A stretch of 64,000 bases of DNA from Sporomusaceae bacterium UBA7701 (GTDB lineage: Bacteria > Bacillota > Negativicutes > Sporomusales > UBA7701). This document shows, in pieces, positions 32,344-41,011 of the stretch (positions within the stretch are counted from its first letter, which is position 1; each line of letters begins with the position of its first letter). The stretch lies in assembly GCA_002482545.1 (NCBI GenBank), contig DLGF01000024.1, positions 34,137 to 98,136 of the forward strand, read 5' to 3'. The notes beneath the pieces are model-generated. The model did not search any database. It was not told where the DNA came from and worked only from the letters and a program-made list of their open reading frames with translations. Both the position numbers and the translations under genes were made by a program.

Positions 32344-34940
32344 AGCTTGCCAGCCTCCTGTCTCGCCTGATTTTGAAGCTTGTAGAGGATATTGAGGGCC
32401 TCGAGGGGCGTAAGGGTCATAACATCCAGGTTGAGCAGCTCATCGGCAAGGCTGGACGCGAACAACGACAGCGGGACAGTCTCCGGCGCGGCGGTGGCGG
32501 CAGCTTCGCCGGCTGCCCGGACAGGCTCCTTCCCCTGCTCCAGTTCGGCCAGAATTTCCTGGGCCCGTTCGACGACCCTCTTCGGAAGGCCGGCCAATTG
32601 GGCGACATGGATGCCGTAGCTTTTATCTGCGCCGCCGGGAACGATCCGGCGCAGGAATACCACTTCGTTGCCCCGTTCCTTCACGGCCACCGAGTAGTTT
32701 TTAATGCGCTTCGAGGTTTCCTCAAGGGCGGTCAGTTCATGATAGTGGGTGGCAAAGAGCGTCTTGGCCTTCGTCTTGTCCCGGATATATTCAATAACCG
32801 CCCGGGCGATGCTCATGCCGTCAAAGGTGCTGGTGCCGCGCCCGATCTCGTCCAGGATGACGAGACTGTCGGCGGTGGCGTGCTTCAGGATATGAGAGAC
32901 CTCATTCATCTCCACCATAAAGGTGCTTTGGCCGGTTGCCAGGTCGTCGCTGGCCCCCACCCGGGTGAAGATGCGGTCCACCGGGCACAGCGAAGCCTCC
33001 CGGGCCGGAATGAAGCTTCCCGTCTGGGCCATCAGCATCAGCAGGGCCACCTGGCGCATATAGGTCGATTTGCCGGCCATATTGGGGCCGGTGATAATCA
33101 TGATTTCGCTGTCGCGGTGGTTGAGCTCGGTGTCGTTGGGAACGAACATGTCCCCTTTGAGCAGTTGTTCGACCACGGGATGCCGGCCGTCCTTGATCAG
33201 GATTTCGCGGCCGGTGTTGAAGACGGGGCGGGTGTAGTTGTGGCGGGCGGCGGCTTCGGCCAGCGCGGCGTAGCCGTCCAGTTCGGCGATCAGCCGGGCG
33301 GTTTGCTGGATGGCCTTGAGCCGCTCTTTGACATAATCGCGGATTTTCGTGAAGAGGTGATATTCCAGGGCGACAATTTTCTCCTGGGCGCCGAGAATCT
33401 TGATTTCAAATTCTTTCAGTTCCGGGGTTATGTAGCGTTCGGCGTTGGCCAGCGTCTGCTTGCGGATATAGGTCGCCGGTACCGCCGCCGAATTGGCGTT
33501 GGTCACCTCGATATAGTAGCCGAACACTTTGTTGTAGCCGACCTTGAGGGATCGGATGCCGGTGCTTTCGCGCTCCCGGGCCTCCAGGTCCTGAATGAAT
33601 TGTTTGCTGTCGCTGGAGAGGCCCCTGAGTTCATCCAGTTCCAAGTCGTAGCCGGGCCGGATCATGCCGCCCTCCCGGACCGACAGGGGCGGATTATCGG
33701 CAATCGCCGCGGCAATCAGGCCGGCGACATCCGCGTGGGTCTCCAGGGCAAGAGCCACATGGGCCAGCAGCCTGCAGCCCGCCGGCTTCATCTTTTCTTT
33801 GATGCCCGGCAGTACCGCCAGGGATTCTTTCAGGGCGAGAAGATCGCGGGCGTTGGCTGTGCCGACTTCGATCCGCGTCAGGATACGTTCAAAGTCATAG
33901 ATGCTGCCGAACAACTGCTGAACCTCCCGGCGCAGCAGCATTTTGTCAAGCAGCTCGCCGACGGCGTCCTGCCGGTCGGCGATCGCCGATCTTCCCTTCA
34001 GGGGATTTTCCAGCCACCGTTTGAGCAGCCGTCCGCCCATGGCGGTTTTGGTATAGTCCAGCGTCGCCAGCAGGGTGTCTTTCCTGCCGCCGTCGCGCAT
34101 ATTCGCCGTTACCTCCAGATTGCGGAGCGTCGCTGCGTCAAGGGTGAGATATTCGCCGGCGTCGTAGCGGGTCAGCCGGTTCAGGTGGGACAAGTCGCTT
34201 TTCAGGGTCTGATAGAGATAGGAGAGCAGCAGGGCGACCGCGGTCAGCGCCGCCTCGGTGCGGGGCAGTTCCTCGGCCGCGAAGTGGCGGGCGGGCAGCG
34301 GGTCGATCTGGGCAAAATCGTCGACCACGAAGCCGGTGAAGGATGCCCGGGGGATACGGTTGGCCGTGAACGCCCGGATCTCTTCCAAACCGGTAAGCTT
34401 GCCGCTGACGACGATCTCCGCCGGCAGCAGCCGGAAAAGTTGGTCGCACAGCTCGCCCAGCCGGTGCGGGCCGGCGAATTCCGCCCATACGCATTCGGCG
34501 GTGGAAACGTCGGCCGCCGCCAGATACAGATTGTCATTGACCTCGTAGAGGAGCGCCAGGAAATTGTTGCCTTTTTCGGCCAGCATGGCGTCCGACAGCA
34601 CGGTGCCGGGGGTGACGACTTTTATCACTTCCCGCCGGACGATGCCCTTGGTTTGGCGGGGGTCCTCCACCTGCTCGCAGATGGCGACTTTGTAGCCTTT
34701 GTTGATCAACCGGCTGATATAGGTGTCCGCGGCGTGATAGGGCACGCCGCACATGGGAACGCGGCCGCTCGGCCCGGCTTCCCTGCCGGTGAGGGTAATC
34801 TCCAGTTCCCGCGACGCCAGTTCGGCGTCCTCAAAGAACATCTCGTAAAAATCGCCCAGCCGGAAAAACAGGATGCTTCCCGGGTTGCGCTGCTTGATTT
34901 CGCGATACTGCTCCATCATTGGCGTATAGGTAACAGCCAT
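32340..34940 (-). CDS. mutS: DNA mismatch repair protein MutS
   Basis: The 866-aa protein carries the mismatch-binding Phe-x-Glu motif (FFRLGDFYEMFFEDA), the core and clamp domains, and the ATPase domain with ITGPNMAGKST, the Walker B VILDEIGRGTSTFDG and FATHYHELTALE. ATG 34940 was chosen because GAGGAG stands a few bases upstream and family proteins start here; an in-frame extension to 35066 lacks support. It precedes and overlaps mutL. Confidence 0.98.
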   Translation of the reverse strand: MAVTYTPMMEQYREIKQRNPGSILFFRLGDFYEMFFEDAELASRELEITLTGREAGPSGRVPMCGVPYHAADTYISRLINKGYKVAICEQVEDPRQTKGIVRREVIKVVTPGTVLSDAMLAEKGNNFLALLYEVNDNLYLAAADVSTAECVWAEFAGPHRLGELCDQLFRLLPAEIVVSGKLTGLEEIRAFTANRIPRASFTGFVVDDFAQIDPLPARHFAAEELPRTEAALTAVALLLSYLYQTLKSDLSHLNRLTRYDAGEYLTLDAATLRNLEVTANMRDGGRKDTLLATLDYTKTAMGGRLLKRWLENPLKGRSAIADRQDAVGELLDKMLLRREVQQLFGSIYDFERILTRIEVGTANARDLLALKESLAVLPGIKEKMKPAGCRLLAHVALALETHADVAGLIAAAIADNPPLSVREGGMIRPGYDLELDELRGLSSDSKQFIQDLEARERESTGIRSLKVGYNKVFGYYIEVTNANSAAVPATYIRKQTLANAERYITPELKEFEIKILGAQEKIVALEYHLFTKIRDYVKERLKAIQQTARLIAELDGYAALAEAAARHNYTRPVFNTGREILIKDGRHPVVEQLLKGDMFVPNDTELNHRDSEIMIITGPNMAGKSTYMRQVALLMLMAQTGSFIPAREASLCPVDRIFTRVGASDDLATGQSTFMVEMNEVSHILKHATADSLVILDEIGRGTSTFDGMSIARAVIEYIRDKTKAKTLFATHYHELTALEETSKRIKNYSVAVKERGNEVVFLRRIVPGGADKSYGIHVAQLAGLPKRVVERAQEILAELEQGKEPVRAAGEAAATAAPETVPLSLFASSLADELLNLDVMTLTPLEALNILYKLQNQARQEAGKL

Positions 34941-34963
34941 GATTTTCTCCTCTTCCTCGTCCG

Positions 34964-36307
34964 TTATACCGGCTGCCGGAGGTGTCCCTTGAGCACCCAC
35001 GTCTGGCCGGAAGAAATCTCCACCTGTACCAGGTCGCCGACGGTTTCGGCGCCGGTTTTCTCCCAAATAACGATTTTGTTGGTCCGGGTCCGTCCCATCA
35101 TCTTATTCGCGTCGTTTTTGCTATCCCCTTCCACCAGCACTTCGACCCGCTGCCCTTCCTGCCGGCGGTTGAGTTCCAGGCTGATGTCGTTCTGCGCCTG
35201 CATCAGCCGCTGCAGGCGTTCTTTCTTGATGTCCGGGGGGACCTGGTCGGGCATCGCCGCCGCCGGGGTGCCGGACCGCTGGGAGTACAGGAAGGTGTAG
35301 GCGGCGTCAAAGCGGACGGTTTTAATGACGTTCAGCGTTTCGCTGAATTCTTCCTCGGTTTCTCCCGGAAAGCCGACGATAATATCGGTGGTCAGGCTGG
35401 CTCCCGGCACTTCGCGCCGGATCTGCCGGACAAGGTTCAGGTAGTAGTCCACGGTGTAGCCCCGGTTCATCCGGGCCAGAACGGCGTCGCTGCCGGCCTG
35501 AACCGGCAAGTGGAAATGCTCGCAGATATGGTTGCCGTCCCGGATGGCGGCGATCACCTTCGCATTCATATCCCGGGGATGGGAGGTCATGTAGCGGATG
35601 CGGGCGATTGTCCCGTCCCGGTCTACGGCTGTCAGCAGGTCGGCGAAGTCGGCGTGGCCGGGAACATCCTTCCCGTAGGAATTGACATTCTGGCCGAGCA
35701 GGGTAATTTCTTTGAAGCCCTGTCCGCCCAGTTCCCTCACTTCGCCCACAATATCGGAGAGCGGCCTGCTGCGCTCCCGTCCGCGGACATAGGGCACGAT
35801 GCAATAGGTGCAGAAGTTGTTGCAGCCGTACATGATCGGCACCCAGGCCGAAATCTGGTTTTTGCGGATGGTTGGAACGTCGGGGGCGTTCTGCTCGGCC
35901 TGCTCCCAGACGGCCAGCACTCTTTCCCGGGACTGGAGGATCTCTTCCACCAGTTCACCCAACTGGTGGAGGTTGTGGGTGCCGAGCACCAGGTCGATAT
36001 GGGCGGCTTTTTTGAACAGCTTGTCCCGGTCTTTCTGCGCCATGCAGCCGGCGACGCCGATGATGAGATTGGGATTGGCCGCTTTCAGGCGCTTGAGCTC
36101 GCCGATTTTGCCGTAGATTTTCTTTTCGGCGCTTTCGCGGACGCAGCAGGTGTTGAGAAGGATGATGGCGGCGTCGGCCATGTCCCGGGTCTCTTCATAA
36201 CCCAGCTTTCTGAGCTGGCCGGCCAGGCGTTCGCTGTCATTCTCGTTCATCTGGCAGCCGTAGGTTATAATATGATACGATTTATGGTCATCAGGCAAGG
36301 TAGACAA
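34964..36307 (-). CDS. miaB: tRNA-2-methylthio-N6-dimethylallyladenosine synthase MiaB
   Basis: The protein of about 447 aa has the N-terminal UPF0004 domain with three cluster-binding Cys (ITYGCQMNENDSE, TCCVRESAEKK, GVAGCMAQ). The radical-SAM motif CNNFCTYCIVPYVRGRERSR and a C-terminal TRAM domain follow. It thiomethylates i6A37 made by MiaA. TTG 36307 has AGGAG eight bases before it; a GTG at 36316 lies too close to that site. First gene of the mismatch-repair/tRNA-modification operon. Confidence 0.96.
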   Translation of the reverse strand: MSTLPDDHKSYHIITYGCQMNENDSERLAGQLRKLGYEETRDMADAAIILLNTCCVRESAEKKIYGKIGELKRLKAANPNLIIGVAGCMAQKDRDKLFKKAAHIDLVLGTHNLHQLGELVEEILQSRERVLAVWEQAEQNAPDVPTIRKNQISAWVPIMYGCNNFCTYCIVPYVRGRERSRPLSDIVGEVRELGGQGFKEITLLGQNVNSYGKDVPGHADFADLLTAVDRDGTIARIRYMTSHPRDMNAKVIAAIRDGNHICEHFHLPVQAGSDAVLARMNRGYTVDYYLNLVRQIRREVPGASLTTDIIVGFPGETEEEFSETLNVIKTVRFDAAYTFLYSQRSGTPAAAMPDQVPPDIKKERLQRLMQAQNDISLELNRRQEGQRVEVLVEGDSKNDANKMMGRTRTNKIVIWEKTGAETVGDLVQVEISSGQTWVLKGHLRQPV

Positions 36308-36410
36308 TGGTATCACTCCTGCAGTTATTATATCCTATATCCGGAGGGCATACCAATGAACGCCCCCGGATTGCCCCGCGGACCGGCGGGCGGCGCCTCC
36401 TGGTCCGCAC

Positions 36411-36767
36411 TCAGGAAAGGCGCTCGATCGCCCGTTCCAGGACAAAGGCGATATCCTGGCGGGTCGCGTATTTCTCCCGGAGTTTTCCCAGTTGCCGGAC
36501 AACCGAATCTTTGGCGCGATCCTTGGTCGGCAGATTGATGACTTCCGGCGGGGCCTTCTCCCCCAACTTGGCCAGCAGTTCAATTTTGGCCCGGCTGGAG
36601 AGGCTCGCGCTATTCGCCAGCTTCTTCTCCAGATTTTTCTGGGCGGCGGCCAGGGAGCTGCCGAGATAAGTGGCGCTGGTGCGGGGTCCCTTTTTCTCCT
36701 TGTCCCAGTAGGAAGCCACTAGGTACGCGTAATAGCGGTCGTTCAACTTACGCCAGGTGACGAACAT
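36411..36767 (-). CDS. hypothetical protein, about 118 aa
   Basis: The product starts MFVTWRKLNDRYYAYLVASYWDKEKKGPRTSATYLG, a segment like the N-terminal beta-hairpin module seen before some IS1634-type transposases and small stand-alone proteins. Helical, Lys-rich sequence follows. ATG 36767 is taken because it directly follows an 8-bp hairpin whose loop holds AAGGAG; ATG 36782 is too close to that site. The upstream promoter is TTGTCG with TATAAA. Function unknown. Confidence 0.6.
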   Translation of the reverse strand: MFVTWRKLNDRYYAYLVASYWDKEKKGPRTSATYLGSSLAAAQKNLEKKLANSASLSSRAKIELLAKLGEKAPPEVINLPTKDRAKDSVVRQLGKLREKYATRQDIAFVLERAIERLS

Positions 36768-36795
36768 AGTAGTAACCAGCATCTCCTTTACTACT
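36768..36795 (-). promoter_or_regulatory. hairpin that presents the ribosome-binding site in its loop
   Basis: AGTAGTAA and TTACTACT (36788-36795 and 36768-36775, minus strand) form a perfect 8-bp stem. The 12-nt loop contains GGAG. Without folding, the site is about 15 bases from ATG 36767, which is too far; the stem would bring them together or, alternatively, serve as a repressor site. Confidence 0.4.
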
Positions 36796-36974
36796 AAAAT
36801 AGTCGCATGGTAGACATCTTTTATAACTATGGTACCATATTCTGCTATAATGCGACAACCGCTTTTTTCCATTCCCTGAAACCGCCTATTCGGACAGGCG
36901 GAAAAAAGAGCAAGCGTCCAGGCGCGTTCCTGGCGATTGCTCTTTTCACATTCCGTGCAAAAACGGCCGTTTGC

Positions 36975-38543
36975 TTATCGCCAGTGCCTGCGCCGCAAAA
37001 AACGCCCCGCCGCCCGGTACTGGAGCTTACCGTCCCACACGGCCGGAACGCCGTTTACGAGGACGTGCAAAACGCCGGCAGGCTGCTGAAAAGGGTTGGC
37101 ATAGGTGGCGGTGTCGCAGATGGCGGCGAAATCAAAAATAGTGATGTCGGCGGCGCAGCCGCTCGTCAGCCGCCCCCGGTTGGCGAGGCCGAAAACTTGC
37201 GCCGGAAGGGACGTCATCTTGCGAATGGCCTCAGCCAGGCTGAGGAGTCCCAATTCCCGCACATAACGGGCTATGACCCGGGGAAAGGTGCCGTAGGAGC
37301 GCGGGTGCGGCAGTTCAGCCGCCAAAGGTCCGTAGGAGACGCGGGCGCCGGCGTCGCTGCCGATCATGGCAAAGGGAGCGGCGAGAACCGCCTGAAGGTC
37401 CTCCTCCGCCAGCGCGTGCCAGATCATGTCGACTTCGCCGGCGTTGGTCCTGAGGAGGGCGATGACCGCCTCCGAAGGAGAAAGGCCAAGCCGGGCGGCG
37501 ATTTCCGCCAGGGAGCGGCCCTGAAGCTCCCGGTGCTCGGGAGCCTTGAGTTTGGTGATGATGATATTGGCATAGTCGCCGGCGGCTTTCTCTTCCACCT
37601 CCCGGCGGATTTCCGGCAGGGTCTGGGAGGCATCCAGCCGTTCCAGCATCGCGGCCCTGCCGCCGCTATGGGACCAGAGCGGCAATAAGGTACCAAGACC
37701 GGTGTTTAGCGCCGTATAGGGATAAACGTCGCAAAAGATGCGGAGGCCGTCCGCGCGGGCTGCCGCCAGCAGCCGGAGAGTGGTCGCCGTTTTGCCCCAG
37801 TTCTTCCGTCCCGCAGCCTTATGATGGGACACAACCCCCGTAACGCCCGTCGCCCGGCATAATTCAATGACTTCACGCACCGACTCGGTGAGCCGGTCCC
37901 CCTCATCCCGGATATGACTGGTATAGATTCCTCCCGCCGGAAGCAATGTGACGCCCAGGGCGGTCAATTCCACGGTGTCGGCGAAGCAGCCCGGGGGATA
38001 GACCAGGCCGGTGCTCAGCCCCAGGGCCCCGTCGGCAAGCGACCTGCGCAGCAGGCGTTTCATGGCTTGCAAGTGGTTGCGGTCCGCCCTTCCGCTTTCC
38101 TCGCCGACCGCAATCGATCGCAAATTCCCGTGCCCGATCAGCGAAGCGGCGTTGATTCCCAGGCCGTGGCTCTGAACGGCGGCCATGAATTCTCCCGTCG
38201 TGCGCCAGCGAAATTCGCTGCCGTCCGCTGTCCGCACGGATTTGAAAGCGGCGAGCGGAGCCGCGGAATCGCCGCAATTGCCGATAATCTCGGTTGTCAC
38301 TCCCTGGAGAAGCTTGCTTACCGCCCAGGGGTTCAAAAAATACCAGTCGTCGGTATGGGAATGAACGTCGATAAACCCGGGGCAGACGCACAGCCCTTCC
38401 GCCGGCAGAATCTCCCGGGCCGGAACGTCGCCAAGAGAACCGACGGCGGCAATCTTGCCGTCTTTAACGCCGACATCGGCCACCGTCGGCGGACCGCCCA
38501 AACCATCGTATACGGTACCCTGAGTAATTTTACAGTCTAACAC
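36975..38543 (-). CDS. N-acyl-D-amino-acid deacylase family amidohydrolase
   Basis: The roughly 522-aa protein belongs to the D-aminoacylase/dihydroorotase-like amidohydrolases. It has the metal-binding FIDVHSHTDDWYF, the distal His in TSHIRDEGDRL and VVSHHKAAGRKNWGK, the Asp in MIGSDAGARVSYG, and the small beta-sandwich domain at both ends. It should release fatty or acetyl groups from N-acyl-D-amino acids. GTG 38543 is eight bases after GAGGGG; longer starts leave no spacing. It stands alone between two unrelated units. Confidence 0.9.
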   Translation of the reverse strand: MLDCKITQGTVYDGLGGPPTVADVGVKDGKIAAVGSLGDVPAREILPAEGLCVCPGFIDVHSHTDDWYFLNPWAVSKLLQGVTTEIIGNCGDSAAPLAAFKSVRTADGSEFRWRTTGEFMAAVQSHGLGINAASLIGHGNLRSIAVGEESGRADRNHLQAMKRLLRRSLADGALGLSTGLVYPPGCFADTVELTALGVTLLPAGGIYTSHIRDEGDRLTESVREVIELCRATGVTGVVSHHKAAGRKNWGKTATTLRLLAAARADGLRIFCDVYPYTALNTGLGTLLPLWSHSGGRAAMLERLDASQTLPEIRREVEEKAAGDYANIIITKLKAPEHRELQGRSLAEIAARLGLSPSEAVIALLRTNAGEVDMIWHALAEEDLQAVLAAPFAMIGSDAGARVSYGPLAAELPHPRSYGTFPRVIARYVRELGLLSLAEAIRKMTSLPAQVFGLANRGRLTSGCAADITIFDFAAICDTATYANPFQQPAGVLHVLVNGVPAVWDGKLQYRAAGRFLRRRHWR

Positions 38544-38593
38544 CCGATCCACCCCTCTACCATAATCGTTCCGGGTAGTGAGGACCATTGCCT

Positions 38594-38965
38594 TCAGCGT
38601 TTTGTCCGCACATAAATCATTCTGAGTCCGATGAGGATGACAAAGCCGCCGAAAAGGCGCTTTAATTCAGCGGCCGGGATATTCTGAACAAAGTTGGCGC
38701 TGACGAGCGCCCCCAGGACCGCTCCCGCCCCAAGATAGGCGGCCATCCGGTAATCCACCAGTTTATCTTTGTGAAACTGCCAGATGGCGGTCAGAGCGGT
38801 AGGAATGATAACCACCATGGAGATGCCCTGGGCAGCATGCTGGGGAATACCCAGGACAAGCACCAGCGCCGGAACGAGAACAACTCCTCCGCCGATGCCG
38901 AACAGCCCGCTGAGAACGCCTGCCATAAGCCCCACCGCCAGAGTAACGGCGACCATCGCAATCAA
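38594..38965 (-). CDS. half-size TauE/SafE-family membrane protein, subunit B
   Basis: The 123-aa protein has about four hydrophobic spans and the TauE/SafE repeat signature (GVLSGLFGIGGGVVLVPALVLVLGIPQHAAQGISM). Full TauE/SafE exporters of sulfite or sulfoacetate have about 250 aa and two such repeats, so this is one repeat only. It overlaps its partner gene by 4 bp. The two are likely to assemble as a heterodimer. Confidence 0.85.
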   Translation of the reverse strand: MIAMVAVTLAVGLMAGVLSGLFGIGGGVVLVPALVLVLGIPQHAAQGISMVVIIPTALTAIWQFHKDKLVDYRMAAYLGAGAVLGALVSANFVQNIPAAELKRLFGGFVILIGLRMIYVRTKR

Positions 38966-39318
38966 GCGATCACCATCCTTAGGCCCACCACCACCAGCAT
39001 TCCGCCAAACAGAATTTCCAGCCGGTCCTCCGGGATCTTCCGGGCCAGCCTGGCGCCGTACCAGGAGCCGATCATGCTTGCCACGACCAGATTGAGCGAC
39101 ACGCCGAGCTCAATGTTGCCATGAAGGCCGTAAACCACCCCGCTCACCAGCGCGGTGGGAATGACAACCGCCAGGGAAATTCCGACAGCCTCGTGGTGGG
39201 CGACTGCGAAGTAGGTCACCAGCAGCGGAATAATAAAAATGCCGCCCCCCACCCCCAGAAAACCGCTTAGAATTCCGACTCCCAAGCCGGCGGCGATCAG
39301 TTTGACAGATTGGTTCAT
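38962..39318 (-). CDS. half-size TauE/SafE-family membrane protein, subunit A
   Basis: The 118-aa protein carries the same repeat (GILSGFLGVGGGIFIIPLLVTYFAVAHHEAVGISL) and about four spans. ATG 39318 follows GGGAGA; an in-frame start at 39339 is less likely. Together with the next gene it equals one classical TauE/SafE protein. The transported anion is unknown. Confidence 0.85.
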   Translation of the reverse strand: MNQSVKLIAAGLGVGILSGFLGVGGGIFIIPLLVTYFAVAHHEAVGISLAVVIPTALVSGVVYGLHGNIELGVSLNLVVASMIGSWYGARLARKIPEDRLEILFGGMLVVVGLRMVIA

Positions 39319-39397
39319 GGACAAGTCTCCCGTCGGCAAAAGATTAGCGGATGCTTCCGTTATTATGCGCGATAACTGCGGCCGGATTACTTATTAT

Positions 39398-39430
39398 AAA
39401 AATAACTTCCGTGGCCCGGAAGTTATTTTT
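39398..39430 (-). terminator. terminator after the DUF3870 gene
   Basis: A 13-bp perfect stem (39398-39410 with 39418-39430) lies right after the stop codon. The left arm supplies the T tract on the minus strand. Confidence 0.85.
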
Positions 39431-39431
39431 G

Positions 39432-39779
39432 TCAGTCAAACATTGCGGGAAGAGCGCCTTCCTTAAAGCTGCGGTACTTGTCATAGCTGATCCTGAAAGC
39501 CGTGATGATCGCCTTTTTGGCGCTGCCCTGATAAACCTGGTCAATCAGACGGACAATGGGTTCCGGCCCGTTTTTCAGCGACTGGCCGGCCATCGTCTCC
39601 GCCACGTGTTTTCGGGCGACCTGGGTGGCCAGGGTGCAGTCGGCTTCGACAATGGTTTCCGTATCCAGATCCACCAGAATAACGAGCCCGATGACCTTAT
39701 ATAATTCCGTAGCCGTGATTCCTGTCGGCAGTTTGGCATAACCGGAAAATAATACGCGCCTTCCAAGCGACTTCGCCAT
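39432..39779 (-). CDS. DUF3870 domain protein
   Basis: The 115-aa protein fits DUF3870: GYAKLPTGITATELYKVIGLVILVD and TIVEADCTLATQVARKHVAETM, near full length for the family. ATG 39779 is eight bases after AGGAG. It lies 11 bp after the P-loop/Asp23 gene and shares its terminator. Function unknown. Confidence 0.8.
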   Translation of the reverse strand: MAKSLGRRVLFSGYAKLPTGITATELYKVIGLVILVDLDTETIVEADCTLATQVARKHVAETMAGQSLKNGPEPIVRLIDQVYQGSAKKAIITAFRISYDKYRSFKEGALPAMFD

Positions 39780-39790
39780 GGCAACCACTC

Positions 39791-40615
39791 CTAATCGATA
39801 CTCAGCCGTTTGACTTCAATGTTGACTTCCTTGATCGTCATTCCGGTCATATATTCGACCATGTTCTTGATTCGCTGCTGCGCGTTGTGCAGTACTTCCC
39901 ACAGCGGCAACCCATACTTTATAGTTACGTCCAAAGATATGGAAATTCCTTTTTCCTGCTCCTGGGAATTTTTAATCTGGATCTGTCCCGTCCGGGTGAT
40001 GGAGAGATCGGTTGTGGCTACATGATCGACAATGGATGAGATCGCCGCGTCGGATATAAAGAGCTTGCCGTAGTAGCTGAAGGTCGGGCGGACAATGGAT
40101 TTCTCCCCCAGGTGGCGGCGTTTGGTCTGGGGTTTTTTGAAGAATATCTCCAAGGGATCGATCAGATAGCCGGAAAAATGAGGTTTGAGTTCGATCGTCG
40201 GAACCGGAATAATATGCTTGCCTTCCTTCATCCGGCTTTCCCGGGCCCGGGCGATTTCCGCCTTGGTGGCAATCTCTTCGATATGGATGATTTGGCCGAT
40301 GGGCGGAAGTTCGAGGGCATCGACGATTTTTTTGACCATGTTGATGGACGTGCCAAGGATGAGAATGCGCTCGATATGAGAATCGGCAATCCCTTGACGG
40401 ACTTCGGCTGCATGCTCTTGATCCATGAAAATGGCCCGTTTGACCGCCTGGATCTTACTGGGTTCTTTTTTGGCCGAATGACCGGCGATTATTTTGCTGT
40501 CTTTGATCAGCAAGCCATCGTCGACAATTCCGTCGACGTTGTGCTCGTGGGCAACAATGAGTGCGCGGTGACTTTTGCCGGTTCCGCTCGGACCAACTAA
40601 GGCAATAACCTCCAT
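39791..40615 (-). CDS. P-loop NTPase fused to an Asp23/Gls24 domain
   Basis: The 274-aa protein starts with a nucleotide-binding domain (GPSGTGKSHRALIVA, then GIVDDGLLI and IERILILGTS; about residues 1-125). It ends with an Asp23/Gls24 alkaline-shock domain (about 165-270, YYGKLFISDAAISSIVDHVATTDLSI ... DVTIKYGLPLWEVLHNAQQRIKNMVEYMTG). Asp23 proteins are small envelope-associated stress proteins; fusion to a P-loop is unusual. ATG 40615 follows GGAGGG. The family is seen in anaerobic Firmicutes by my recollection, with no known activity. Confidence 0.8.
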   Translation of the reverse strand: MEVIALVGPSGTGKSHRALIVAHEHNVDGIVDDGLLIKDSKIIAGHSAKKEPSKIQAVKRAIFMDQEHAAEVRQGIADSHIERILILGTSINMVKKIVDALELPPIGQIIHIEEIATKAEIARARESRMKEGKHIIPVPTIELKPHFSGYLIDPLEIFFKKPQTKRRHLGEKSIVRPTFSYYGKLFISDAAISSIVDHVATTDLSITRTGQIQIKNSQEQEKGISISLDVTIKYGLPLWEVLHNAQQRIKNMVEYMTGMTIKEVNIEVKRLSID

Positions 40616-40668
40616 GGGCGGCCCTCCAAGTAAGCTAACATTATATTGTCTGCTCATACATAAAAATA

Positions 40669-40686
40669 AACACCTTTGCAGGTGTT
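40669..40686 (-). terminator. terminator of the coiled-coil gene
   Basis: AACACCT-TTGC-AGGTGTT, followed on the minus strand by TATTTTTATG, directly after the stop at 40688. Confidence 0.75.
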
Positions 40687-40687
40687 G

Positions 40688-40981
40688 TCAAGTATAAGTA
40701 TTTCCTGTCAGATTTTTTCCTGCCCCCAGATGGCGGAGCTGGTCCTCCAGTTGGGTGATTTTTACGTTCCGGTGCATGATGGCCCGGGCGTAGCGGCAGT
40801 TATTTTTCTGTAGTTTTTCGTTCTGGGTGGATAACTTGGAAAGCTGATCGCGTTTTTCCTTTTCCAAGGCGTCGATCAGATTCATCAGTACCCGGCGGCT
40901 GATTCTGAGCGCCTCAACTTTGTTTTCGAGTTCCTGCACCCGGGAGCGCAGTTCGTCAATCAGGCTGAAGTCTTCGTCCAT
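40688..40981 (-). CDS. small coiled-coil protein, 97 aa
   Basis: The product is mostly one charged helix with heptad pattern (IDELRSRVQELENKVEALRISRRVLMNLIDALEKEKRDQL) and a polar tail. GGGGGAT precedes ATG 40981. It has its own terminator. No enzymatic motif; probably a structural or adaptor protein. Confidence 0.65.
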   Translation of the reverse strand: MDEDFSLIDELRSRVQELENKVEALRISRRVLMNLIDALEKEKRDQLSKLSTQNEKLQKNNCRYARAIMHRNVKITQLEDQLRHLGAGKNLTGNTYT

Positions 40982-41011
40982 AACCATCCCCCTGACAGCG
41001 TTCTGTAAAGA

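Noticed and set aside
32373..35300. A 975-codon open frame on the plus strand opposite mutS
   Set aside because: It is the antisense shadow of mutS and the miaB-mutS junction, common in G+C-rich DNA; it has no domain and no ribosome-binding site.
34982..36538. A 518-codon frame opposite miaB
   Set aside because: Antisense shadow; composition follows the miaB codons.
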